Assembly: GCF_025854335.1 (NCBI RefSeq)
Contig: NZ_CP107716.1
Span: 923,001-987,000, forward strand
Origin: Pelagibacterium flavum
Lineage (GTDB): Bacteria > Pseudomonadota > Alphaproteobacteria > Rhizobiales > Devosiaceae
Reading direction: 5' to 3'
DNA: 64,000 bases
Within the stretch, counting starts at the first letter, position 1, and each line of letters opens with the position of its first letter. Made by a program: the position numbers and the translations under genes. Shown here piece by piece: positions 11,542 to 20,315 of the stretch. Under the pieces are notes generated by a model. The model worked only from the letters and a program-made list of their open reading frames with translations. It ran no database searches and was not told the origin of the DNA.

Positions 11542-12823
11542 CTGGCGGTTCCATCGGGGTTGCCAGGATCTTATCGACCCGGTGGCCATCCATATCGACC
11601 ACTTCAAGCCGCCAGCTTCCCGCCTCGAGCACTTCACCGGTCCTGGGAAGATGCTGGAGCCTCTCGATCATGAAGCCTGCAAGCGTCTGATAGTTGCGGT
11701 GTTCGGGCAGGACCAGTCCGAGCCTATCGGACAGGTCGTCGACCATCAGGCTTCCAGCCAGAAGCCATGAACCGTCATCTCGCTGGACCGCCTGGTCGGT
11801 TTCTCCCTCTTCGAGATCGGACCGGAACACACCGGCGATGGCTTCAAGAAGGTCGGTGGGGGTGACGATGCCATCAAAGTGCCCGTATTCATCAAGGACC
11901 AGGGCCAGGGGAAAATCCGCCCGGCGAAGCAGGTTGAGCACATCGAGCGCACCCAGCGTGTCGGGAATGACCTGGGGCTGGCGCAACAATTTTTTCAGCG
12001 CCGCGTGATCGGCGGGCTGGGCCGTGAGATAATCGCGCACCACCAAAACGCCAACGATGTTGTCGAACTCCCCACTGGAAACGGGCAGACGCGAATGACG
12101 GACCCGCGCCAATTCCGCTCGGATGGTCTCGAAATCATCATCGAAATCGAGCATTTCGACGTCGGTGCGCGGCGTCATTATCGAGCGGGCGCGACGGTCC
12201 GACAGGCGCAGTACGCCTGCGATCATGCGCTTTTCATCACGCTCGATGACGCCGGTTTCCGCTGCTTCGGCAACGATCGATTTGATCTCTTCTTCCGTGA
12301 TGCGGTCTTCACCGGTATCGCTGCGGCCAAGCAGTCGCAGGATCAGGCGTGTCGACGCATCAAGGAGCCAGACGAGGGGCGCTGCGATTCGCGAGAGAAT
12401 CTGCATGGGTCGGGCGATGACACATGCCACCCGTTCGGCGTTGCGCAGAGCAAGCTGTTTGGGCACGAGTTCGCCCACCACGACCGATAGGTAGGTGATG
12501 ATGGCCACCACGCCGCCATAGCCGAGCGCAGAGGCAGCGGGACCGGGCAAGCCGGCATCGAGCAAGGCCCGGACGAGCACGCCGCCAATCGTGGCGCCCG
12601 AAAATGCGCCAGCGACGATGCCGATCAGGGTAATGCCGATCTGCACGGTGGATAGAAAGCGGCCGGGGTCATCAGCCAGTTGCACGGCAGCCGAGGCGCC
12701 GGGCTGGCCCCGCTCGGCCATCGACCGCAGCAGGGGTTTGCTGGCGGACACGATGGCGAGTTCGGACATGGCGAAGACGCCATTGAGCAGGATCAGGCCT
12801 GCAACGATAGCTATCTCAATCAT
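11531..12823 (-). CDS. CNNM/DUF21 transmembrane protein with CBS pair and CorC domain
   Basis: Membrane protein of the hemolysin-C/CorC family, 430 aa. Residues 1-190 form the DUF21 (CNNM) membrane domain, starting IEIAIVAGLILLNGVFAMSEL, a hallmark of the family. Two CBS modules follow (about 205-330, with MTPRTDVEMLD and VLDEYGHFDGIVTPTDLLEAI), then a C-terminal CorC_HlyC transporter-associated domain. Relatives move or sense Mg2+ or Co2+; haemolysin is a historical name. Monocistronic by position, downstream of rpoH on the same strand. Confidence 0.88.
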   Translation of the reverse strand: MIEIAIVAGLILLNGVFAMSELAIVSASKPLLRSMAERGQPGASAAVQLADDPGRFLSTVQIGITLIGIVAGAFSGATIGGVLVRALLDAGLPGPAASALGYGGVVAIITYLSVVVGELVPKQLALRNAERVACVIARPMQILSRIAAPLVWLLDASTRLILRLLGRSDTGEDRITEEEIKSIVAEAAETGVIERDEKRMIAGVLRLSDRRARSIMTPRTDVEMLDFDDDFETIRAELARVRHSRLPVSSGEFDNIVGVLVVRDYLTAQPADHAALKKLLRQPQVIPDTLGALDVLNLLRRADFPLALVLDEYGHFDGIVTPTDLLEAIAGVFRSDLEEGETDQAVQRDDGSWLLAGSLMVDDLSDRLGLVLPEHRNYQTLAGFMIERLQHLPRTGEVLEAGSWRLEVVDMDGHRVDKILATPMEPPATR

Positions 12824-12910
12824 GTGAGACGGATCGGCCTTTCGGCTGATCCGATTTCATCTTTCAGTTGCCTTCGGAGGTCCGCACAATGAGGACAGCT
12901 GGACCGCGCG

Positions 12911-13789
12911 TCAATGGGCCGCCTGCGTTCTGGCGGCCTCCTTGACGGCGTCCTGTACTTTTTCAAAAGCGCGAACCTCGATCTGGCGGATACGCTCGCG
13001 AGAGACGTCGTATTCCTGAGCCAGCTCCTCGAGGGTCGACGGGCTTTCCTGCAGGCGGCGGGCCTTGAAGATGGCCTTTTCACGGTCGTTGAGGACTTCC
13101 ATGGCGCCTTCGAGGAGGCCCATGCGCTCGTCATATTCCTGGCTCTGGCCGAGAACTTCTTCCTGATCGGGCACATCGTCGATCAGCCAGTCCTGCCATT
13201 GGCTGGTGCCTTCGTCCGCGCGCATGGGCGCGTTGAGCGAGGCATCGCCGGTCAGGCGCTGGTTCATCGAGACCACGTCATCCTCGGTCACGTTGAGGGT
13301 CGTGGCGATTTGCTTGATCTGGTCGGGATGAAGGTTGCCGTCCTCGAGCGCTGCGATCTGGCCTTTCAGCCGGCGCAGGTTGAAGAACAGACGCTTCTGG
13401 GCGGCTGTCGTGCCGATCTTGACCAGCGACCAGGAGCGAAGGACGTATTCCTGGATCGAGGCGCGAATCCACCACATGGCATAGGTGGCAAGACGGAAGC
13501 CCTTATCGGGCTCGAAGCGTTTGACCGCCTGCATGAGGCCGACATTGCCTTCCGAGATCACCTCGGAAATGGGCAGGCCATAGCCGCGATAGCCCATGGC
13601 AATCTTGGCCACGAGGCGCAAATGGGACGTGATGAGTTTCTGGGCCGCCTGGGGATCGGAATGCTCCTTGTACCGCTTGGCGAGCATAAATTCCTCGTCA
13701 GGGTCGAGCATTGGAAACTTGCGGATTTCCTGCAAATAGCGATTGAGCCCGCTTTCCGAGCTAAGCACAGGAAGATTGGATTGGGCCAT
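12911..13789 (-). CDS. rpoH: Heat-shock sigma factor RpoH (sigma-32)
   Basis: Alternative sigma factor of 292 aa directing transcription of chaperone and protease genes. Region 2 is visible from KLITSHLRLVAKIAMGYRGYG to YAMWWIRASIQEYVL, the RpoH box QKRLFFNLRRLKG follows, and region 4.2 ends with SRERIRQIEVRAFEKVQ. ATG 13789 is preferred over GTG 13798 because a GAGAGGGGG site lies at the right distance and MAQSNLPVLSS is a normal N-terminus. The upstream gap holds a perfect inverted repeat, described separately. Alphaproteobacteria often have two rpoH genes; only one is seen here. Confidence 0.95.
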   Translation of the reverse strand: MAQSNLPVLSSESGLNRYLQEIRKFPMLDPDEEFMLAKRYKEHSDPQAAQKLITSHLRLVAKIAMGYRGYGLPISEVISEGNVGLMQAVKRFEPDKGFRLATYAMWWIRASIQEYVLRSWSLVKIGTTAAQKRLFFNLRRLKGQIAALEDGNLHPDQIKQIATTLNVTEDDVVSMNQRLTGDASLNAPMRADEGTSQWQDWLIDDVPDQEEVLGQSQEYDERMGLLEGAMEVLNDREKAIFKARRLQESPSTLEELAQEYDVSRERIRQIEVRAFEKVQDAVKEAARTQAAH

Positions 13790-13918
13790 TTCTAGCACCC
13801 CCTCTCGTAAACCCCCGGGTGTCCCCGGCGGGTTGTGGTCCGCATCGACGCCCTTTGCGGCACGTTTGCGGACATAATCGGAGTGAATATAGGTCTGATT
13901 TTGGCGATTACACCCCTG

Positions 13919-13945
13919 TTCCGCGAAAATATGGTATTCGCGGAA
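13919..13945. promoter_or_regulatory. Perfect 9-bp inverted repeat upstream of rpoH
   Basis: TTCCGCGAA / TTCGCGGAA with a 9-nt spacer, 130 nt upstream of rpoH and 30 nt beyond the rluD stop. No U tract follows on the minus strand, so an operator is at least as likely as a terminator. Confidence 0.5.
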
Positions 13946-13974
13946 TGCATGGTCTGGTGGCCGATGTTTCAGCC

Positions 13975-14985
13975 CTATAACGCAAAAGGCGCCAGCTTCG
14001 TTGCGAGGTCTGCGAGTTCAGGGGGGAGTGGGCTTTCGAACCTGAGCGTTTCGCCCGTCACCGGATGGGCAAAGCCAAGGATTGCGGCGTGAAGCGCTTG
14101 CCGGTTCAAGGACCTGATGGCCTGCCGGACCTGTTCGGGCACCGTATTAATCTTTGTTGCAAAGGCTGAACCATAGACGCCGTCTCCGATCAGCGGATGG
14201 CCGATATGGGCCATATGCACGCGGATCTGATGGGTGCGGCCGGTCTCGAGCTGGCATTTGACCTGTGCGATTGACCATTTTTCGTTACTGAAGCGGCTTT
14301 CGACGCGAAAGTGGGTGATAGCTTCCCGTCCCTCTCGGGGGAGAACCGATTGCTTGAGCCGGTTGTGGGGATCGCGACCGATCATGGTTTCGACGGTGCC
14401 GACCAAGGGATTGGGGACGCCCCAGACGAAAGCGAAGTAGGCACGTTCCAGTGGGCCGGTGCGGCCATGATCGGCAAACTGGGCGGCGAGCCCGTTATGA
14501 GCCAATTCGGTCTTGGCGGCGACCATGACGCCCGAGGTGTCCTTGTCGAGCCTATGGACGATGCCGGGGCGTTTGACCCCGCCAATGCCGCGCAGGCTAT
14601 CGCCGCAATGGTGGATGAGGGCGTTGACGAGGGTTCCGTCCTCATTGCCCGGTGCGGGATGAACCACCATGCCTGCGGGCTTGTCGATGACGATGAGATA
14701 TTCGTCCTCGAAGAGGATGTTGAGCGCGATGTCCTGGGGCTGGGGTTCGGCCTCGACCGGTTCGGGGGCGGCGAGAGTGATGGACTCGCCGGTCCTGACA
14801 CGATATTTGGGCACATCGTTGGTCGTCCCATCCACGCTGACCGCACCGGTAAGGATCAAGTCCTTGATGCGGTTGCGCGAAAAGAGGGGGAAGCGGGCAG
14901 CCAGAAATGCATCGAGCCGCGTCCCGGCCTCGGTTTCGAGGACGGTGGCGTCGTGCCTATCCTGTTGGAGCTGACTGCCCGCCAT
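13975..14985 (-). CDS. rluD: 23S rRNA pseudouridine synthase (RluA family)
   Basis: Isomerises uridines in helix 69 of 23S rRNA, by homology to RluD. The 336-aa protein has an N-terminal S4 RNA-binding domain (ETEAGTRLDAFLAARFPLFS, then RIKDLILTGAVSVDG) and the catalytic motif HRLDKDTSG with its aspartate near residue 150, followed by the synthase fold through GRTHQIRVHMAHIGHPLIGD. Its ATG overlaps the start of the divergent 14984 gene by two bases. RluD versus RluC specificity is inferred from general resemblance only. Confidence 0.88.
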   Translation of the reverse strand: MAGSQLQQDRHDATVLETEAGTRLDAFLAARFPLFSRNRIKDLILTGAVSVDGTTNDVPKYRVRTGESITLAAPEPVEAEPQPQDIALNILFEDEYLIVIDKPAGMVVHPAPGNEDGTLVNALIHHCGDSLRGIGGVKRPGIVHRLDKDTSGVMVAAKTELAHNGLAAQFADHGRTGPLERAYFAFVWGVPNPLVGTVETMIGRDPHNRLKQSVLPREGREAITHFRVESRFSNEKWSIAQVKCQLETGRTHQIRVHMAHIGHPLIGDGVYGSAFATKINTVPEQVRQAIRSLNRQALHAAILGFAHPVTGETLRFESPLPPELADLATKLAPFAL

Positions 14986-15334
14986 GACCGACCCTCAAAC
15001 CAATTTCGACAAGGACGAGCCCCAGAGCCCGGAGGCCGAAGCGGTGATGGCCAAAGCCCGCCGGCGGGCAGGCCTATCCATGCTCGTCATGATGGTGGGG
15101 TTTATGGCTGTTGTGCTGGCCGTTGTCTATCGTCTGGCCACCATGGGCGGCGAGGTGACCGATCAGTACGCATTGCAGTCGATCGCCCTGCCCGAAGGCG
15201 CGCAGGTCATTTCGGCGCAGGTCCAGGACGGGCTGGTGACTGTCACCTATGGCGCAGAGGGCGGGCAGGCGATCCGGATTTTCGACGGGGAAACCGGAGA
15301 GATGGTGCGCGAGATTGCTGTGGTGGCTCAATAG
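14984..15334 (+). CDS. Small single-pass membrane protein (DUF6476-like)
   Basis: A 116-aa protein with an acidic N-terminus of about 30 residues, one membrane helix near 31-50 (SMLVMMVGFMAVVLAVVYRL) and a C-terminal domain of roughly 55 residues rich in beta-forming segments (GAQVISAQVQDGLVTVTY, then IRIFDGETGEMVREI). It resembles small proteins found beside rluD in other Hyphomicrobiales; no function is known to me. Topology predicts the C-terminal domain in the periplasm. Confidence 0.7.
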   Translation: MTDPQTNFDKDEPQSPEAEAVMAKARRRAGLSMLVMMVGFMAVVLAVVYRLATMGGEVTDQYALQSIALPEGAQVISAQVQDGLVTVTYGAEGGQAIRIFDGETGEMVREIAVVAQ

Positions 15335-15336
15335 TC

Positions 15337-16716
15337 CTAGCAATCCGGCACGGCGACGCTTAGCCCGCCGAGTGAGGTTTCCTTATAGCGTTCGTCCATG
15401 TCCTTGCCGGTTTGGCGCATGGTCTCGATGCAGGCATCGAGTGGAACGATGTGGCTGCCGTCGCCCTGCATGGCGAGGGACGCCGCTGCGACGGCCTTGA
15501 CTGCACCGAGCCCGTTGCGCTCGATGCAAGGGACCTGGACGAGGCCCTTTATGGGATCGCAGGTCATGCCCAGATGATGTTCGAGAGCGATTTCGGCGGC
15601 GTTTTCGATCTGGGCATTGGTGCCGCCGAGCGCTGAGCACAGAGCGGCGGCGGCCATGGCCGAAGCAGATCCGACTTCGCCCTGACAGCCGACTTCAGCG
15701 CCCGAAATGGATGCGTTGTATTTGATGAGCCCGCCAATCGCTGCGCCAACCAAAAGCATTTCGGGGATTTTTTCGCGCGTGGCGCCTGGCACGTGGGAGA
15801 GATAGTAACGCAGGACGGCGGGAAAAACGCCTGCGGCACCATTGGTGGGCGCGGTCACGACCTGTCCACCGGCTGCGTTTTCCTCGTTGACGGCCATGGC
15901 ATAGGCCGCAAGCCAATCGATGGCCGAATGAAGCGGCATATCGTTGGCGCCGGACTTGCCGGAAAGATTTTCGTAAATGGCGCGGGCGCGGCGCTTGACC
16001 TTGAGGCCGCCGGGGAGTTCGCCGGTGGCGGCAAGGCCGCGGGTGATGCAGGCGTCCATGACCTCCCAGATGCTGATCAGGCGTTCCGAGAATGCCTCGC
16101 CATCAAGTCGGGCGCATTCGTTGCGGCGCTTCATTTCGGCGATGGAGAGATTGGCGGCTTTGCCCATCTCAAGCATCTGGTCGGCATTGGCGAAGGGGAA
16201 GGGGACATCGTCAGCCGGGGTGGCGGGCATGTCCCCCGCTTCGATTTCCGCGAGGGTTTTGACGAAGCCGCCACCGATGGAGAAATAGGTTTCCTGTGCG
16301 ATTATCGTTTCATCGGCATCGAGCAATGCGAAGCGCATTCCGTTGGGATGGGTGTCGAGCCGTGTCTTGCGGTCGACGATCAGGTCGGTTTCGGGATCGA
16401 GCGCGATGGTTCGTTGGGGGGCGAGTTCAATGGTCTTGCGGGTGGCGAGTTCTGCAAGGGCCGTTTCGACTTTGGTCCGATCATAGATCTCGGGCTCAAA
16501 GCCCAGGCAACCGGCAAGCACGGCCGCGTTGGTGCCGTGGCCAACGCCGGTAAAGGCGAGCGAGCCATAAAGGGTGATCTGCAGGCGTGCGCCTTCAGGT
16601 GGTTCGATGGCGCGGATGGTCTCGAGAAAGCGCGCGGCTGCGAGCATCGGGCCCATGGTGTGGGACGATGACGGGCCGACGCTGACCTTGAACACGTCAA
16701 AAACCGAGACGAACAT
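15337..16716 (-). CDS. sdaA: L-serine ammonia-lyase, iron-sulfur type
   Basis: Deaminates L-serine to pyruvate and ammonia using an oxygen-sensitive [4Fe-4S] cluster. The 459-aa single chain holds the beta domain ([13 protein letters not shown] near residue 15) and alpha domain ([20 protein letters not shown]) of the fused SdaA form. Cysteines in MTCDPIKG and VQVPCIERN, and one further C-terminal region cysteine, are the expected cluster ligands. The chain ends exactly in cysteine, which in the Legionella enzyme acts as a tail-in-mouth ligand. It breaks down the product of serCA at the start of the window. Confidence 0.95.
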   Translation of the reverse strand: MFVSVFDVFKVSVGPSSSHTMGPMLAAARFLETIRAIEPPEGARLQITLYGSLAFTGVGHGTNAAVLAGCLGFEPEIYDRTKVETALAELATRKTIELAPQRTIALDPETDLIVDRKTRLDTHPNGMRFALLDADETIIAQETYFSIGGGFVKTLAEIEAGDMPATPADDVPFPFANADQMLEMGKAANLSIAEMKRRNECARLDGEAFSERLISIWEVMDACITRGLAATGELPGGLKVKRRARAIYENLSGKSGANDMPLHSAIDWLAAYAMAVNEENAAGGQVVTAPTNGAAGVFPAVLRYYLSHVPGATREKIPEMLLVGAAIGGLIKYNASISGAEVGCQGEVGSASAMAAAALCSALGGTNAQIENAAEIALEHHLGMTCDPIKGLVQVPCIERNGLGAVKAVAAASLAMQGDGSHIVPLDACIETMRQTGKDMDERYKETSLGGLSVAVPDC

Positions 16717-16818
16717 GCCAGGCCATCTCCTGCGCGGTCGAGTGGTTCGTTATCGGCTGAGGGAATAGAAAATTATTGCGCCCGTCAAGCTGACATTGGC
16801 GAATTCATTGCGCCTTTG

Positions 16819-17151
16819 TCAGCGATCATAGGTCGAAATCTGTGCTTTGGTCGCCTTTTCGCGCCAAATCGTTTCAAAGAGCGCGCGGAAATGTTCGGGC
16901 GTGAGACGATCCATGCGGATCAAGACATAGCGGTAGTCGCGATAGTGGTCGGTAATGAAGAACAGGTCGGGATCGGCTTCGATCAGCATGTCGCGTTCGC
17001 CGATCGAAGGGCGCTGGAGGGCCAGAATGCCCGGCTCGCGCTCACGCAGCAGAAATTTGGTGCCCAGTTTTATGGAAGGTGTGCCGTGGGTGGTGGATCG
17101 GACGGCACCGGGAAAGGATGAGGCAATTGCAAAGACGTCATTGAAATCCAT
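16819..17151 (-). CDS. MmcQ/YjbR-family protein
   Basis: A 110-aa protein with the YjbR fold, related to the double-wing DNA-binding shape. Recognisable parts are FPGAVRSTTHGTPSIKLGTK at the start, then the ITDHYRDYRYVLIRM strand-helix unit and a closing helical EHFRALFETIWREKA. Cellular role unknown. It stands alone between sdaA and the flagellar fliJ, on the same strand as both, followed by an interspersed repeat. Confidence 0.8.
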   Translation of the reverse strand: MDFNDVFAIASSFPGAVRSTTHGTPSIKLGTKFLLREREPGILALQRPSIGERDMLIEADPDLFFITDHYRDYRYVLIRMDRLTPEHFRALFETIWREKATKAQISTYDR

Positions 17152-17204
17152 GACGTCTTCTCGTTTCAGAGCATTTCTGCGTTTCCTGGAATCGCTTCAA
17201 TTGC

Positions 17205-17250
17205 TCTAAGCCTTTGTTTTGTCGCGCTTCCGAACCGGATAAGTGGTGCC
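17205..17250 (+). repeat. Interspersed intergenic repeat, best copy
   Basis: Aligns without gaps to 20246-20291: 21 of 28 positions across the first part, and 19 of 22 in the TCCGAACCGGATAAGTGG core and its flank. A weaker copy lies at 2682-2706. All three lie in short gaps between genes. The unit may extend from about 17168 to 17268, since the outer segments GAGCATTTC and GGAAGCACCC resemble the ends of repeats I recall from rhizobial genomes. Confidence 0.7.
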
Positions 17251-17265
17251 CACTCTGGAAGCACC

Positions 17266-17676
17266 CTAGCGGCGGTAGCGCAGGCGTCCGATTTCGTCGA
17301 ATTCGGCCTGTTCGCGCTTTTGCTGCTCGTCTTTTTCGCGCTGGTGTTCGCGGGCGTCGAGCAGTTCGACTTTCTTGAGGTCCTCGATGGCTTCGGCCAG
17401 TTCGTCCTGGGCGGCTTCGAGTTTGCTCTTCATGTCCCCGGCCGAGGTCAAGAGATTGTCGCGGCGGGTGATGGCGGCCTTGGCGAAGGTGGAATAGGCA
17501 AAATGGGCGATGTCGGAAATGCCGGTCTTTTTGTGCTCGATGTCGATCTGCTGGTCGAGTTCGGCGGCCATGCGCTCGAAATCGGCAACCATGGTCTCGA
17601 TCTGGAGGACCTGACGGCGCTTCTCGTCCACCTGAAACTTCTTCAACCGGATCAGGCTCGCGCTCTTGGACTTCAT
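17266..17676 (-). CDS. fliJ: Flagellar export chaperone FliJ
   Basis: Coiled-coil protein of 136 aa that links the FliI ATPase ring to FlhA in the flagellar type III export apparatus. Almost the whole chain is heptad-like helix (residues 5-130), with SLIRLKKFQVDEKRRQVLQ at the N-terminus typical of alphaproteobacterial FliJ. It starts 19 nt after fliI on the same strand, the usual fliI-fliJ pair. Sequence similarity among FliJ proteins is low, so position carries much of the assignment. Confidence 0.88.
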   Translation of the reverse strand: MKSKSASLIRLKKFQVDEKRRQVLQIETMVADFERMAAELDQQIDIEHKKTGISDIAHFAYSTFAKAAITRRDNLLTSAGDMKSKLEAAQDELAEAIEDLKKVELLDAREHQREKDEQQKREQAEFDEIGRLRYRR

Positions 17677-17695
17677 GACTTGTACTCCTTACTCA

Positions 17696-19051
17696 TCAAG
17701 CCGTATCCCCCGCGCCTGCCGTTCCCAGAATCGTCGCCAGCAGATTGTAGCCGTCGGCGATATTGGTCCGCTCATCCGAGTGCTGGCTCAAAAACGCCTC
17801 CAGCGCCGGGTTGAGCGCGATGGCGCGGTCAACCTTGGGATCCGATCCTTTCCGGTAAGCCCCTAGCCGGATCAGTTCCTCCATGTCGGCGTAAACCGAC
17901 ATCAACTCACGCGCCTTGCTCAAAGTGGGCCGGAAATCCTCCGGCACGCATCCGGGCATGGTGCGCGAAACAGAGCGAAGAACATTGACGGCAGGATAGC
18001 GTCCCCGTTCGGCAATGGATCGCTCCATCACAATATGACCATCGAGAATGCCGCGAACGGCGTCCGCAATGGGCTCATTGTGATCATCACCTTCCACCAA
18101 AACGGTAAATAGACCGGTAACAGAGCCCGAATTAACCAAACCGGGACCGGCGCGTTCCAACAAGCGTGGCAGTTCGGTGAAGACTGTGGGCGGATAGCCC
18201 TTGGCGGTGGGCGGCTCGCCGGTGGCCAGACCGATTTCGCGCTGAGCCATGGCGAAGCGGGTGAGACTGTCCATCATGCACAATACGCGCTTGCCCTGAT
18301 CGCGGAAATGTTCGGCCAGGGTGACGGTGAGGTAAGCGGCCTGGCGGCGCATCAGCGCGGATTCATCGGAGGTTGCGACAACGACGATGGCTTTTTTCAT
18401 GCCTTCTTCGCCGAGCTGTTCGGTGATGAACTCCTGGACCTCGCGACCGCGTTCGCCGATCAGGCCGATGATTGAAATGTCCACATCGGTGTTGCGCGCC
18501 AGCATGCTCATGAGGACCGATTTGCCAACGCCCGAGCCGGCGAAGATGCCCATGCGCTGGCCATCGCAACAGGTGGTGAAGGTGTTAAGGCACCGAACCC
18601 CGAGATCGATGGGGCCGCCAACGCGACCGCGCTCATGGGCGGGCAGGGGGAGATTGCGCAACGGGTAGGGGTCAGCGCCGCGCATCAGCGGTGCGCCGCC
18701 GTCGATTGGTTTTGCTTCGGCGTTGAGGACGCGTCCGAGCCAGGATTTGTCGGGATAAACGGCGCCATCATGGCCCGCAAACACTGCCTTGCAGCCCAGC
18801 CTTACACCCTCGACGGGGCCGAAGGGCAGGCAGAGAGCGAGACCGTCGCGGAAGCCGATGATCTCACAGGCAAGGGGTGAGCCGGTCTGGGTTTCGATGG
18901 TCACGCGTCCGCCAACGCGCAATTCGCGCACCGGACCGACCACTTCGATCAAGAGGCCCTGCACAGTCTTGACGCGTCCAAAGACCTCGATCTCGTCAAT
19001 CGCTTCAATGTCGGAGATCAGGGACTGCACCGTGGCGTCTCCAGTGGTCAT
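17696..19051 (-). CDS. fliI: Flagellum-specific ATP synthase FliI
   Basis: Hexameric ATPase that powers or primes flagellar protein export. Walker A is [11 protein letters not shown], Walker B is [19 protein letters not shown] (key Asp in MMDS), and [17 protein letters not shown] and [15 protein letters not shown] are F1-beta-like signatures. The chosen ATG at 19051 gives 451 aa. In-frame starts at 19087 (ATG, with AAGG directly abutting) and 19123 (TTG) would add 12 or 24 residues; none has an ideal ribosome-binding site. Divergent from ctrA across a gap rich in CtrA half-sites, so CtrA control is plausible. Confidence 0.93.
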   Translation of the reverse strand: MTTGDATVQSLISDIEAIDEIEVFGRVKTVQGLLIEVVGPVRELRVGGRVTIETQTGSPLACEIIGFRDGLALCLPFGPVEGVRLGCKAVFAGHDGAVYPDKSWLGRVLNAEAKPIDGGAPLMRGADPYPLRNLPLPAHERGRVGGPIDLGVRCLNTFTTCCDGQRMGIFAGSGVGKSVLMSMLARNTDVDISIIGLIGERGREVQEFITEQLGEEGMKKAIVVVATSDESALMRRQAAYLTVTLAEHFRDQGKRVLCMMDSLTRFAMAQREIGLATGEPPTAKGYPPTVFTELPRLLERAGPGLVNSGSVTGLFTVLVEGDDHNEPIADAVRGILDGHIVMERSIAERGRYPAVNVLRSVSRTMPGCVPEDFRPTLSKARELMSVYADMEELIRLGAYRKGSDPKVDRAIALNPALEAFLSQHSDERTNIADGYNLLATILGTAGAGDTA

Positions 19052-19087
19052 GATTCGCACCCAGAATTGGCCACATTGGTAACTCAT

Positions 19088-19432
19088 CCTTAAGGTTATG
19101 GCGATATTGCCGAAGTTGAGCAAATTTTTTCGCTGCGCGTCGGCGCGCGTCCGCTTACCCCTTCCAGCCCCGGTTCAATGAGTCTCAAGAGTCGCTTGAA
19201 GGGCTTTCTTAACGTTGTGCATTAAGAAAAAAAATTTCCATTTATTCTTATATTTCAACGAGTTAACACCTTGTTCAGTTAATGCAACTCGCATATTGCC
19301 CGACTGAATTAAACTTTGTTAACTAATTACCGGTAGCTTCGAATCGTACCCAGTAGGGTTTGGTTAAGGGCGTCGGGATCGAGCTGAGCGCCCGGTCCCA
19401 GGCAGGGACTTGTTGGATTTAAGGGGATTGGC
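19088..19432 (+). promoter_or_regulatory. fliI-ctrA intergenic control region
   Basis: AT-richer than its surroundings and packed with TTAA half-sites. One site has the CtrA spacing (TTAA, 7 nt, TTCA, at 19263-19277). Three GANTC sites, the target of the cell-cycle methylase CcrM, lie at 19180, 19189 and 19341. Other TTAA pairs have 6, 9 or 12 nt spacing and fit CtrA less well. Confidence 0.6.
19263..19277 (+). promoter_or_regulatory. Candidate CtrA box upstream of ctrA
   Basis: TTAA-CACCTTG-TTCA. The surrounding 14-mer GTTAACACCTTGTT (19262-19275) recurs exactly, on the minus strand, upstream of fliF at 35078-35091. It lies 156 nt before the ctrA start, suggesting autoregulation. Confidence 0.55.
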
Positions 19433-20134
19433 ATGCGTGTGCTCTTGATAGAGGACGACAGCGCGACAGCGCAGAGCATCGAACTGATGCTCAAATCCGA
19501 GAGTTTCAATGCGTACACCACCGACCTCGGAGAGGAAGGTGTCGATCTGGGCAAGCTCTATGATTACGACATCATTTTGCTTGATCTCAATCTGCCGGAT
19601 ATGAGCGGGTATGAAGTGCTGCGCACGCTGCGCGTTGCGAAGGTTCAGACTCCCATCCTTATCCTATCGGGTCTGGCAGGGATCGAAGATAAGGTACGCG
19701 GCCTGGGCTTTGGAGCCGACGACTATATGACCAAGCCGTTCCACAAGGACGAACTGGTTGCCCGCATCCACGCCATCGTGCGCCGGTCCAAGGGCCATGC
19801 GCAGTCGGTCATCAATACCGGCGACCTCAGCGTCAATCTCGATACCAAGACCGTCGAAGTGGGTGGCCAGCGCGTTCACCTGACGGGCAAGGAATATCAG
19901 ATGCTCGAGCTCCTCTCGCTCCGCAAGGGTACGACGCTCACCAAGGAAATGTTCCTCAACCATCTCTATGGCGGGATGGACGAGCCGGAACTGAAAATCA
20001 TCGACGTGTTCATCTGCAAGCTGCGCAAAAAGCTTTCTGTGGCTACAGCCGGCAAGAATTACATCGAGACTGTCTGGGGCCGCGGCTATGTGCTGCGTGA
20101 GCCCGATGAGAACGAATTGGCCGAAAGCGCCTGA
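19433..20134 (+). CDS. ctrA: Cell-cycle response regulator CtrA
   Basis: Master transcription factor of the alphaproteobacterial cell cycle, flagellum and envelope genes. The 233-aa protein has a receiver domain (1-117; acidic pair ED-D near residues 8-10, phospho-acceptor Asp in [12 protein letters not shown] near 51, Lys in [10 protein letters not shown]) and an OmpR-type winged helix (about 128-225) with [20 protein letters not shown] and [12 protein letters not shown], near-invariant in CtrA. It lacks the C-terminal Ala-Ala degradation tag of the Caulobacter protein, ending ESA. The phosphotransferase chpT and the antagonist sciP are both in this window. Confidence 0.96.
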   Translation: MRVLLIEDDSATAQSIELMLKSESFNAYTTDLGEEGVDLGKLYDYDIILLDLNLPDMSGYEVLRTLRVAKVQTPILILSGLAGIEDKVRGLGFGADDYMTKPFHKDELVARIHAIVRRSKGHAQSVINTGDLSVNLDTKTVEVGGQRVHLTGKEYQMLELLSLRKGTTLTKEMFLNHLYGGMDEPELKIIDVFICKLRKKLSVATAGKNYIETVWGRGYVLREPDENELAESA

Positions 20135-20159
20135 TCGGTTCTTACAAGTCCCCAATTGG

Positions 20160-20190
20160 AAAGCCCGTGCGATCCCCTCGCGCGGGCTTT
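20160..20190 (+). terminator. Hairpin terminator of ctrA
   Basis: AAAGCCCGTGCG / CGCGCGGGCTTT stem, about 25 nt after the ctrA stop, with a short T-rich tail. It is almost symmetrical and could act on both strands. Confidence 0.75.
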
Positions 20191-20245
20191 GTCGTTTCAG
20201 ATGATTTCGGCGTTTGCTGGCCGGTCCTTCGCTTCGCAGAAATCC

Positions 20246-20291
20246 TCTAAGTCTATGCTGAGTCACGCGTCCGAACCGGCAAAGTAGTGCC
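20246..20291 (+). repeat. Interspersed intergenic repeat, second copy
   Basis: Gap-free partner of 17205-17250, with the core TCCGAACCGGCAAAGTAG. It lies in the ctrA-DUF2189 gap. Confidence 0.65.
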
Positions 20292-20315
20292 TTTTATCCG
20301 GGCGCGCTCCGGGGC

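Noticed and set aside
19309..19322. TTAA-N6-TTAA before ctrA as a CtrA box
   Set aside because: Spacing is 6, not 7. The pairs at 19209/19222 (9 nt) and 19263/19279 (12 nt) were also set aside.
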